Positions 6,601 to 12,073 of a stretch of 12,073 bases of DNA are shown piece by piece. The notes beneath the pieces are model-generated. The model ran no database searches and was not told where the DNA came from. It saw nothing but the letters and a program-made list of their open reading frames with translations. Every line of letters begins with the position of its first letter. Position 1 is the stretch's first letter. The translations under genes were made by a program, and so were the position numbers. The DNA comes from Planctomycetaceae bacterium. Lineage in GTDB: Bacteria > Planctomycetota > Planctomycetia > Pirellulales > Thermoguttaceae. The stretch lies in contig JAITST010000223.1 in NCBI GenBank assembly GCA_031287585.1, positions 1 through 12,073 on the forward strand, read 5' to 3'.

Positions 6601-7458
6601 ATGCCATTACAAAATCTCAACATTATTGGTGAATCTATAAACGATTCTGTTCCGTCAACTCGTTCGCTTTTTGAATCCGGCGATCTGGATTCGTTACGTA
6701 CTCTCGCACAGGAGCAGGAGCGTCTTGGCGCGGTGGTGATTGATGTGAACATTGGTACAAAAACTCCGGAGTTTATGAAGGATATCGCGACGCTTGTACA
6801 GGACGCGGTATCGATACCGTTGTCTATCGATTCGCCAGACATAACTATTGCGGAGGCGGGGCTTGCGGCTTGTGACCAGAAACGCGGGCTGCCGATTCTA
6901 AATTCGATTTCACCGTTACGTACGGAAATGTTTGAACTCTACAAACGGTATCCGTTCCGACCGGTGGTGTTGGTGTCGGAGGGGATAATTGACGGTCAAG
7001 CGAGAGCGTGCAGGACGGCAGACGAAACATACAATGTGGCGAAGTTGATGCTGAACGAGGCAAAACGGGTAGGTATTCCGAACGACGATATGTTGTTCGA
7101 TTTAGGCATAGCACCGATAGGCAGTGACGGCGACGGCAACATTGCGAGACTATTGAAAGGTATGGAAATGATTCACAACGACAAAGAGTTTCGGGGAGTA
7201 CATTTTTCAGTAGGTTTGAGTAATTTTACTGTTATGTTGCCAGCGAAACGCAAGGACGGTTCGGCAGTGAAGAGCGATTTAGAAAGTGCGTTTCTAACGT
7301 TAGCGATGCCGCTTGGCTTGGACTATGTAATCGGCTCGGTTAAGCGAAACTACCGAATTTTGGAAGCCGACCATCAAGCACTACAATGTCTAAATGATTG
7401 TATAAAACTAGGCGGTTTTGAGTCCATAACGAGAGTGATACAGTATTACAAGTCGTAA
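6601..7458 (+). CDS. Pterin-binding (DHPS/methyltetrahydrofolate methyltransferase-like) protein
   Basis: A 285-residue TIM-barrel protein of the dihydropteroate synthase / methyltetrahydrofolate:corrinoid methyltransferase superfamily. It opens with NIIGESIND, close to the IIGERIN opening of AcsE-type methyltransferases, then has DVNIG (48-52), SIDSPD (75-80), NSIS (101-104), FDLGIAPIG (166-174) and VGLSNFT (204-210). These align with the pterin pocket of AcsE-type enzymes, including the Asn of GLSN that contacts the pterin. Length fits a stand-alone methyltransferase subunit and is longer on the C-terminal side than typical FolP; no PABA-site signature of FolP is visible. The expected reaction is methyl transfer between methyl-tetrahydrofolate and a corrinoid protein, but no corrinoid-binding or reductive-dehydration partner is nearby. 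The ATG at 6601 lacks a Shine-Dalgarno but fits the domain start. Confidence 0.8.
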   Translation: MPLQNLNIIGESINDSVPSTRSLFESGDLDSLRTLAQEQERLGAVVIDVNIGTKTPEFMKDIATLVQDAVSIPLSIDSPDITIAEAGLAACDQKRGLPILNSISPLRTEMFELYKRYPFRPVVLVSEGIIDGQARACRTADETYNVAKLMLNEAKRVGIPNDDMLFDLGIAPIGSDGDGNIARLLKGMEMIHNDKEFRGVHFSVGLSNFTVMLPAKRKDGSAVKSDLESAFLTLAMPLGLDYVIGSVKRNYRILEADHQALQCLNDCIKLGGFESITRVIQYYKS

Positions 7459-7509
7459 CAACAATCGTAACGACATTACGGCAACGAAGTACCAGTAGAG
7501 ACGTGATTC

Positions 7510-7537
7510 TATTCCGACAAATAATCGTTTCGGAATA
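7510..7537 (+). terminator. Perfect 8-bp stem-loop between the pterin gene and the chimeric ORF
   Basis: TATTCCGA (7510-7517) and TCGGAATA (7530-7537) are exact reverse complements around 12 nt. It lies 51 nt past the stop of the pterin-binding gene and 38 nt before the next ATG. It could be a terminator without a U-run, an operator dyad or leader structure. Confidence 0.35.
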
Positions 7538-7575
7538 TGCGAAAAGGTTTGTGATAAAAACAAGGTGAAAATAAT

Positions 7576-8364
7576 ATGTCAGAGCAACAAATCGAAGAAT
7601 CACTACCGCCGAAACCGTTTAGCACGGCGGGGTATTTGTTCCTCACGACATTCTGGACGGCATTGATACCGGGGTTGCTTGTTTCGTTACCAGTGAGTTT
7701 CGGCTGCTGCGGTGCGATACTCGAGGGATACTTCGTGTTGAGCGGGATTAGCATCTTTGTTTCTATACTGTTGTTCTATTTGTTATATCTCAATGCAAAG
7801 TTCAACGAACGGCTCATCAAGAATGTTCGTGTCGACAATATTCCGAGCAGTTTCTTCTTGCGGTATTTGCCGTTTTATCTGCCGCTTTTTTATGTTATGG
7901 CACTCACGGCGGCGGCATTCGGTTTTGCTTCATTATTCGGCTTTGATACATTGGTGCCAGCAATCTTCGCGTTCGGAGTGGCGGATTATCGGAACTACGG
8001 AAACTCGATTGGTTTTTCGTTCCGTTATTATGTCGAAGGAATGTTCAAGCACGACGGCGTAAAACTGCTGAAAGTGAACGGCATTGAACCGACGGCGGCG
8101 AACATTCAGAGCGGCAAATATCCGTTCATCGGAGAACTTGTGATGATCACCGACGAGCGTGAAAATCCAAATCCGAACCGAACGCTAGAATTGACAGAAC
8201 ATATTCCGCAGGCGGGAACATTGTCATCAGTTACGGTGATGGAGCAGTCAGTAACGATTTGGGCTATGCGGGTACTGTCAATGATGTTTCTAAACGTGGA
8301 ATGTTCTATCCCCATTTTTGGCGAGGAATGGGCGCAGTCACAGATGGTACATCGAACTCGGTAG
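7576..8364 (+). pseudogene. Chimeric ORF: multi-TM N-terminus joined to a PstS-like C-lobe, tail out of frame
   Basis: The start is good: AAGGTG sits 8 nt before the ATG. Residues 1-125 are membrane protein with hydrophobic blocks at about 17-45, 51-72 and 94-123. Residues 139-200 (YRNYGNSIGFSFRYYVEGM, VKLLKVNGIEPTAANI, SGKYPF, ENPNPN) resemble the C-terminal lobe of PstS-type phosphate-binding proteins, in which an Asn-x-IGYSF-RY segment is followed by a K-L-L-x-V-x-G-x-x-P-T-x-x-x-I-x-x-GxYP segment. The N-terminal lobe, with the usual phosphate-binding Ser/Thr loop, is absent between the two parts. From about residue 205 the ORF reads DUF1559 DNA in the wrong frame and stops at 8364. This suggests deletion junctions and loss of function. 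A genuine short membrane protein with this arrangement cannot be excluded. Confidence 0.55.
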
Positions 8365-8865
8365 CAATCAGCGAAATCGTTGCGGATACGACACCGAGCA
8401 ACAGCGTCAAAGGCGGTGTTGCCGTTGTACCGGGAATATTAGTAATAACCGGCTTCCGGTACTACGTCAGAATTTACACTCAAACCTTCACTCTGCATGA
8501 GTGTCAGGAACGGCAACACAATAACGGGTACCTATCGGACATCTGCCGGTCAGGAACGAGGTTCACGTTATCTGGATGGACTTGTTTTATATACAGGTTT
8601 CTGCACGATTATGCCGCCTAATGCCCCGAACTGTGTTTCTTCTAATACCGAAATTTATTGTGCAGCATACTCGGCAAGCAGTAATCATAGCGGCGGTGTG
8701 AATTGCGGATTTGTCGATGGTTCGATACATTTTGTTTCGGAAACGGTGGACACGAACGGACTCCCTGATAGTAAGCAGGGCAATAAACTCATGGGGACAA
8801 GTTCCTACGGCGTTTGGGACGCAATGGGAACACCATCAGGAGGAGAATCAAAATTCGTTTTGTAG
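8187..8865 (+). pseudogene. DUF1559 / H-X9-DG prepilin-like gene, 5'-truncated and frameshifted
   Basis: DUF1559 proteins are abundant planctomycete surface proteins with an N-terminal prepilin-type signal and a C-terminal H-X9-DG motif. Here the conserved parts lie in successive frames. GYAGTVNDVSKRGMFYPHFW, AVTDGTSNSVAISEIV and VKGGVAVVPG are read in one frame (about 8187-8436). GNISNN is read in a second (about 8432-8449). RTSAGQERGSRYLDG, TGFCTIMPPNAPNC, the exact motif H-SGGVNCGFV-DG and YGVWDAMGTPSGGES are read in a third (8449-8865, stop TAG). The prepilin signal and about the first third of the protein are missing and the 5' edge abuts PstS-like sequence. The C-terminal ORF from 8497 could in principle be read alone but has no recognisable start signals. 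Confidence 0.8.
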
Positions 8866-8910
8866 TAACGATTTTGATATGGGGGTTGATGATGAATTCT
8901 TACCACACAA

Positions 8911-8932
8911 GGGGTTGCTAATGTTTAGCCCC
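8911..8932 (+). terminator. Bulged hairpin after the DUF1559 relic
   Basis: GGGG (8911-8914) and CTAA (8918-8921) pair with TTAG (8925-8928) and CCCC (8929-8932), leaving a 3-nt bulge on the 5' side and a 3-nt loop. It begins 45 nt after the DUF1559 stop. The first T-run (ATTTTTT) is about 28 nt further, too far for a textbook terminator. Confidence 0.35.
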
Positions 8933-9045
8933 TACGAGGCGAGGATTCATTGTCAATATTTTTTGCTGTGGTTATCCTTAAAAAATAACATCCACAACAA
9001 TTGTGTTCAGTATTACTAACAATTCACAACTAACAACTAATTCCA

Positions 9046-9499
9046 ATGAAAAATTTTATTTATTGTATGATACCTTGTTTGTTCCTTATCGGTTGTTCGC
9101 GGTCATCTGCGCCGATCGATTTACCGAAACTCTATCCGTGTACTGTTACGATAACGCAGGACGGGAAGGAGCGACTGTTGAACTGATTTTATCCGAAGGA
9201 CAGGCAAAATATAAAGCCGTCACAATAACCGATTCACAGGGGATTGCCGTTATGTCAACTTACGGAAGTGCAGGCGTTCCTTTGGGCAAATACAAGGTTG
9301 TTGTTTCAAAAAAAGTTGAGGATAATTTCATTTACGGTGAGAGTTCCACCGGTACAAAGGAAGTTATCGCAGTACATCATATCGCACTGTCGAACCGATG
9401 TATTCAGACACAAAAACCACGCCGTACGAAATCGAAGTCAGCGGCAAAAAGGTAACGGTAACGTTTGATGTCGGTAAAGCAATCAAACAACGGTTATAG
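9046..9499 (+). pseudogene. Carboxypeptidase-regulatory-like lipoprotein (DUF1559 partner), two frameshifts
   Basis: The start at 9046 reads MKNFIYCMIPCLFLIGC, a lipoprotein signal with lipobox LIGC, then DLPKLYPCTVTITQDGKE, a typical opening for the small lipoproteins encoded next to DUF1559 genes. This frame stops at about 9186. Overlapping it, a second frame carries the middle of the domain: GATVELILSEGQAKYKAVTI, TDSQGIAVMSTYG and GVPLGKYKVVVSKKVEDN. From about 9380 a third frame carries the conserved end, TVEPMYSDTKTTPYEIEVSG then KKVTVTFDVGKAIKQRL and TAG at 9497-9499. Joined, the three give one uninterrupted family-like protein of about 150 residues with a single beta-sandwich domain. 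Shifts lie near 9158-9170 (a G/A-rich tract) and 9365-9390. The longer plus-strand ORF at 9003-9455 is an artefact of the middle frame. Confidence 0.8.
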
Positions 9500-9520
9500 A
9501 CCAAACACGACTGAAAATTG
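9494..9520 (+). repeat. Dispersed 25-27 bp repeat, copy A
   Basis: TTATAGACC, then AAACACGACTG and AAAATTG. It overlaps the stop codon of the lipoprotein relic. It aligns with copies at 10374 and 11852, with a 2-nt insertion after TTATA. Confidence 0.6.
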
Positions 9521-9571
9521 CTTATTGTAAAGACGTAAGATGCAAGGTATCTTTGCCCGTGAACGCTTATG

Positions 9572-9589
9572 GATTTTGAACGTAAAATC
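9572..9589. terminator. Small AT stem-loop between convergent genes
   Basis: GATTTT (9572-9577) and AAAATC (9584-9589) flank a 6-nt loop, in the gap where the plus-strand lipoprotein relic and the minus-strand SIS gene converge. TTTACTC follows on the plus strand. The stem is short and AT-only, so support is weak. Confidence 0.25.
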
Positions 9590-9597
9590 TTTACTCA

Positions 9598-10194
9598 TCA
9601 CCGCCGTCCGCCTTCGTATTCGTCCAGAAATGCGTCGAGCCAACAGTGCATCAGGTCGGCGTGACAGACTTCCGTTGTTCCATACGTCTCTGCCGGAACG
9701 TAAAAATTCAAATCACCTAACGAACGGCTTTTGTTGTCCGGTTTCATACCCGAAAGCGTTACGATGTAACCGCCCTTTTTGCGTGCGGTTTCGATTGCTT
9801 TGATTACATTCGGAGAGTTGCCGCTGCTGCTTGTTGTGACAAGCATATCGCGGTCGGTGAAAACTCGTTCAAGTTTGAATGAAAAAAGTTCGTCGGATGA
9901 AATGTCGTTACATATTGCGGTCAAGTACGAAGTCTCGGCACAAGAGCCGGTCTTAAAACCGCCTGCCTTCATTGTGTCGAGTATCATGTGTTCGGCAATG
10001 GTAGCACTAGCACCGTTACCGATAAAATAAAGCGTACCGCCCTTCTCGTCGCGAACCGCTTTTGCAGTCAGGCACCACCGCTCAATGCCCGCATCCTGAC
10101 CGATTTCACTACCATCACGAAGCGTGACAACGGTGTTACGCAATTTTTCCGCGATATAATTTGTGTAGTCTTGAAAGTGATTTTGTTTGACCAT
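9598..10194 (-). CDS. SIS-domain phosphosugar isomerase, GmhA-type
   Basis: A 198-residue single-SIS-domain protein similar to sedoheptulose-7-phosphate isomerase GmhA, the cytoplasmic first step of ADP-heptose (LPS core) synthesis. FIGNGASATIAEHM (57-70), SYLTAICND (89-97), LVTTSSSGNSPNVIKAI (118-134) and EVCHADLMHCWLDAFL (175-190) follow the family order; Ser/Thr residues of SSSGNS bind the sugar phosphate. GmhA's zinc ligands are His61, Glu65, Gln172 and His180; the aligned residues are His69, Asp73, Glu175 and His183, spacing conserved but two ligands changed. Length is normal for GmhA. No other heptose genes are near, so another phosphosugar substrate is possible. ATG at 10192-10194 has AGGT 8 nt upstream, and a hairpin ends just before that site. 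Confidence 0.85.
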   Translation of the reverse strand: MVKQNHFQDYTNYIAEKLRNTVVTLRDGSEIGQDAGIERWCLTAKAVRDEKGGTLYFIGNGASATIAEHMILDTMKAGGFKTGSCAETSYLTAICNDISSDELFSFKLERVFTDRDMLVTTSSSGNSPNVIKAIETARKKGGYIVTLSGMKPDNKSRSLGDLNFYVPAETYGTTEVCHADLMHCWLDAFLDEYEGGRR

Positions 10195-10210
10195 AATTTG
10201 TTACCTGTCA

Positions 10211-10229
10211 AAAGATGAATCCCATCTTT
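10211..10229 (-). promoter_or_regulatory. Leader hairpin beside the SIS gene ribosome-binding site
   Basis: AAAGATG (10211-10217) and CATCTTT (10223-10229) form a perfect 7-bp stem with a 5-nt loop. In the SIS mRNA it ends only a few nt before the AGGT ribosome-binding site, so it could influence initiation. Confidence 0.4.
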
Positions 10230-10279
10230 GCATAGACGGGGAAATTTCACCGATACGTCCTAATATACTTGTCACGATT

Positions 10280-10338
10280 AATGACGTTACGTCATTGATT
10301 CTGTTTTCAAATCAATCGAACGATCGTACAATTGTACG
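10280..10338. promoter_or_regulatory. Cluster of three dyad-symmetric sites upstream of the SIS gene
   Basis: Within 59 nt there are AATGACGT-T-ACGTCATT (10280-10296, perfect 8-bp arms), ATTGATT...AATCAAT (10294-10300 with 10310-10316, 9-nt loop) and the perfect 14-nt palindrome CGTACAATTGTACG (10325-10338) preceded by CGATCG. The positions, 86-144 nt upstream of the SIS start, suit operators for dimeric regulators or a structured leader. No matching regulator gene is in the window. Confidence 0.5.
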
Positions 10339-10373
10339 CTTTGTGAAATTAAAGTCAAGATGTTAGGATAAAT

Positions 10374-10398
10374 TTATACCGAACACGATTAAAAATTG
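10374..10398 (+). repeat. Dispersed 25 bp repeat, copy B
   Basis: TTATACCGAACACGATT followed by AAAAATTG. It lies 2-26 nt beyond the tolC-like stop codon and differs from copy C at only two of 25 positions. Read on the minus strand, it ends in GGTATAAAT, which could act as a -10 region toward the SIS gene. Confidence 0.65.
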
Positions 10399-10400
10399 TT

Positions 10401-11708
10401 TCACATCATTCCTGTCGCGTATTTCACATTATACGTCGCCATTATTGCGTCGTATATTGCGTTCCAGTATGCAGTTCTCGCGCCGGTTTGTTGCGTTTGG
10501 GCATCTAATACTTCGGTGTGATTTACCAAGCCCTCGAAGAACTGTTTACCTACTACACGTCTGTTTTCGTCCGCTTGAATCACTGCTTGTTTCGCCACCG
10601 TTATCCGGCTGCGTGTTTCCTGTTCGTTCAACGCGGCGGCATAAACTTCCAATTCAATCATCGAACGTAACTCGTCGTAAGTTCGCGACGCGGCGGCGGC
10701 TTGATGGTTTGCGGTATACTTGCGAGAACGACTGCTGCCGCCGTCGAATAATGTCCACTTCATACCCAGTCCGCCTGCCCAGTTTGTTTCGTTCGACAGG
10801 TGCGAGTTCTGCATATAGTTAAACGAACCGACCGCGACAATTTGCGGCAAACAGTCCGCGTTCGCCACTTTCACCTGTGAGCCTATCGCCTGTGACTGTT
10901 GTGCGATAGCGTTCAGTTCGCGACGGTTCTGTAACGCTTCCGCTGTCAACGTTTCATAGTTACCGGAAAGCGGCGGCACTTCCTGCTCGACGAGATAAAG
11001 CGGTGTATCAAGCGGACGATTTAACAAACGATTGTAGTTCGCTTCGGCAGTCAACGCAACGTTTCGCAACCTCATAACCTCCTGCGTTGCCGTCGCGTGT
11101 GCAACTTGTGCCGCGAGAAAAACGTTACGTGTTACGATATTTTGAGTCAACATTTTACCCACAACGTCCTCGTGAGCAGCGAGCGAACGTTCATTGCCGA
11201 TAGCGACTTCGTACAACTTTCTCGCACGAAGAACTGAAAAGAACGCATTCGCAACTTCGAGTTTGAGTTGCTTCTGCATTGCCGTATATGTTGACTGTAC
11301 TGACGCAACCTGATACTTGCCCGCGTCAATTGCCGCACTGATTTTGCCGCCGGTATAAATCGGAACGGTGACAGTTGTTGACGACAACATAAAATTCTGG
11401 TCGGCGAGCGGAAGGTCGATTGATGCGGGTATTGGCAGCGGTAACGGCAATTGAGGTATATCAATCGAAAACTTCGGTTGTTCCGACAACGCAATATATG
11501 CGGTTTGATTCGCGATAACAGGCAACCGAGCCGCCTTCGCCGTTTGGTGAATTCCCTTCGCCGCCTCAATCTGGTTCACTCCCGCACGCAAACGATTACT
11601 GCCGGAAGTAGCAACCATCCACGCCGATTCCAACGTCTCCGCAGCCATCGCAGTCAACGGCGGAAACGCAAGAATAATCAATGTCGTTATAATCGTGCGG
11701 GTTTTCAT
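10401..11708 (-). CDS. TolC-like outer-membrane efflux protein
   Basis: Outer-membrane factor of tripartite efflux or type I secretion systems, a trimeric beta-barrel with a periplasmic alpha-helical tunnel. The 435-residue product from ATG 11706-11708 begins with a classical Sec signal (MKTRTIITTLIILAF, then LTAMAAE, cleavage after AMA likely). The body shows the two-fold repeated OEP architecture: long helical segments (NQIEAAKGIHQTAKAARLP; LEVANAFFSVLRARKLYEVA; later ELEVYAAALNEQETR) alternating with barrel pieces such as STTVTVPIYTGGKISAAIDA and GGLGMKWTLFDGGSSRSRKY, where P-I-Y-T-G-G-K and L-F-D-G-G are family hallmarks. An in-frame ATG at 11750 would place 14 residues before the signal and is less likely. 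No Shine-Dalgarno is evident. No MFP or RND/ABC partner is in the window; partners may lie to the right or elsewhere. It is followed after about 200 nt by the SIS gene on the same strand. Confidence 0.92.
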   Translation of the reverse strand: MKTRTIITTLIILAFPPLTAMAAETLESAWMVATSGSNRLRAGVNQIEAAKGIHQTAKAARLPVIANQTAYIALSEQPKFSIDIPQLPLPLPIPASIDLPLADQNFMLSSTTVTVPIYTGGKISAAIDAGKYQVASVQSTYTAMQKQLKLEVANAFFSVLRARKLYEVAIGNERSLAAHEDVVGKMLTQNIVTRNVFLAAQVAHATATQEVMRLRNVALTAEANYNRLLNRPLDTPLYLVEQEVPPLSGNYETLTAEALQNRRELNAIAQQSQAIGSQVKVANADCLPQIVAVGSFNYMQNSHLSNETNWAGGLGMKWTLFDGGSSRSRKYTANHQAAAASRTYDELRSMIELEVYAAALNEQETRSRITVAKQAVIQADENRRVVGKQFFEGLVNHTEVLDAQTQQTGARTAYWNAIYDAIMATYNVKYATGMM

Positions 11709-11835
11709 TGACAGAAAAGTTTGTTTAAAGAAAGGTCTGTTTGAAGGCAAAAATAAAACCGGTTATCGGAATGAAAACAATATACATTTAACACATAAAA
11801 TCCAGTCCGCAATATCAGAATTGACCGCAAGGTCG

Positions 11836-11855
11836 ATTGTTATAACATTAACAAT
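11836..11855. promoter_or_regulatory. Dyad ATTGTTA-N6-TAACAAT upstream of the tolC-like gene
   Basis: Perfect 7-bp inverted repeat (11836-11842 and 11849-11855) about 130 nt upstream of the tolC-like start, touching repeat copy C. It is a plausible operator for an efflux regulator or simply AT-rich chance symmetry. Confidence 0.3.
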
Positions 11856-11876
11856 TTTCAATCGTGTTAGGTATAA
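11852..11876 (-). repeat. Dispersed 25 bp repeat, copy C
   Basis: On the minus strand it reads TTATACCTAACACGATT followed by GAAAATTG, 23 of 25 matches to copy B. On the plus strand TTAACA (11848-11853) and TATAAT (11872-11877), 18 nt apart, form a promoter-like pair facing the coding relic at 11887. Confidence 0.65.
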
Positions 11877-11886
11877 TAACTTGCCG

Positions 11887-11955
11887 TCTCAATACAGTAA
11901 ACTCAGTAAAATTATGAACTTACTAAACGAGAAGGTGGAATTTTTAGATGTTACC
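11887..11955 (+). pseudogene. Coding relic matching 4350-4418 in inverted orientation
   Basis: From an ATG at 11914 the frame reads MNLLNEKVEFLDVTKRG, then enters the inverted-repeat structure at 11964. The corresponding left-hand relic reads IRDLLNEIVEFLEVA. Similarity starts about 27 nt before the ATG, so it covers a leader and the first codons of one ancestral gene. I do not recognise the family. Confidence 0.4.
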
Positions 11956-11963
11956 AAAAGAGG

Positions 11964-12073
11964 GTGTGTAAAAAGTTTGTAGGTATTTTGGCAGGGTATT
12001 CTATTGACAATCCCACGTGGCATTGTCGCAAAAAGTGGGGTGGTTATACAAAACCTACAAAAAATTTACACAC
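11964..12073. mobile_element. Short terminal-inverted-repeat element (MITE-like or IS end), reaches window edge
   Basis: GTGTGTAAAAAGTTTGTAGG (11964-11983) matches the reverse complement of the last 20 nt of the window (12054-12073) at 17 of 20 positions, and similarity continues as T-rich sequence inward. The 110-nt unit has a non-coding interior with a near-perfect palindrome (GACAAT-C-CCACGTGG-C-ATTGTC, 12006-12027). It interrupts the coding relic on its left. The right edge and any target duplication cannot be seen, so it may be a complete miniature element or part of a larger one. The TGTGTAAA-type end recalls IS256-family ends, but no transposase is present to confirm this. Confidence 0.55.

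Larger units (their letters stand above)
11709..12073. other. Non-coding region upstream of the tolC-like gene to the window edge
   Basis: Over 360 nt without a convincing intact gene. It contains, left to right, AT-rich leader sequence for the tolC-like gene, a 7-bp dyad (11836-11855), dispersed-repeat copy C (11852-11876), a coding relic (11887-11955) and a terminal-inverted-repeat structure (11964-12073). The plus-strand ORF spanning 11695-11982 is only partly meaningful: its last ~23 codons match the relic at 4260-4442. Confidence 0.5.

Noticed and set aside
9003..9455. 150-codon plus-strand ORF as an intact gene
   Set aside because: Its start precedes the true lipoprotein ATG in another frame and lacks the lipobox; it holds only the middle of the frameshifted domain.
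9779..10250. Plus- and minus-strand ORFs overlapping the SIS gene
   Set aside because: Shadows of the SIS frame or of its leader; no conserved motif.
11147..11711. Arg-rich ORFs on both strands within the tolC-like gene
   Set aside because: Alternative frames of a gene with clear signal peptide and OEP repeats.
4260..12073. Composite transposon bounded by the inverted relics
   Set aside because: The relics are too diverged, lack transposase and terminal repeats on the left, and the enclosed genes look like ordinary chromosomal genes; kept only as a hypothesis.
1..12073. A new defence, toxin-antitoxin, BGC or phage system
   Set aside because: No nuclease/helicase/toxin pair, synthase, capsid or integrase is encoded; the LigD-PE/DUF3592 pair alone is not enough to claim one.

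Overview
The window looks like a chromosomal stretch from a planctomycete, probably Pirellulales-like. The evidence is a DUF1559 / H-X9-DG gene relic sitting beside its usual small carboxypeptidase-regulatory-like lipoprotein, an endonuclease III-like HhH protein with a lysine/proline-rich tail of a kind I recall from planctomycetes, and several starts without a Shine-Dalgarno. Base composition is moderate for the phylum. Genus cannot be set from the sequence alone.

Layout. 1-888 (-): PilT retraction ATPase, running off the left edge. 1021-2289 (-): HhH endonuclease III-like protein with an acidic run and basic tail. 2464-2841 and 2828-3196 (-): an overlapping pair, a DUF3592-like two-TM protein and a stand-alone LigD-type 3'-phosphoesterase-domain protein. 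3375-4226 (+): OmpA-family lipoprotein. 4227-4672: gene-poor, AT-rich, with a small relic ORF. 4673-6508 (+): NhaD-type Na+/H+ antiporter with a His-rich loop. 6601-7458 (+): DHPS/methyltetrahydrofolate-methyltransferase-type pterin-binding protein. 7576-9499 (+): a decayed tract made of a chimeric membrane/PstS-like ORF, a frameshifted DUF1559 gene lacking its N-terminus, and a twice-frameshifted lipoprotein gene. 9598-10194 (-): SIS-domain sugar-phosphate isomerase of GmhA type. 10401-11708 (-): TolC-like outer-membrane efflux protein. 11709-12073: non-coding, with a repeat copy, a second copy of the relic ORF and a terminal-inverted-repeat structure at the right edge.

Most of the intact genes are envelope or housekeeping functions and do not form one pathway. 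Only the LigD-PE/DUF3592 pair shows operon-type overlap. The less ordinary content lies between and inside genes: a 25-27 bp dispersed repeat (three good copies at 9.5, 10.4 and 11.9 kb), an inverted pair of related coding relics about 7.5 kb apart, a run of perfect dyads upstream of the SIS gene, a MITE-like end, and a 1.3 kb pseudogene tract between intact genes. I found no CRISPR array, tRNA, rRNA or defence system. I do not see a convincing new multi-gene system here; the best leads are the repeat families and the chimeric/decayed tract.
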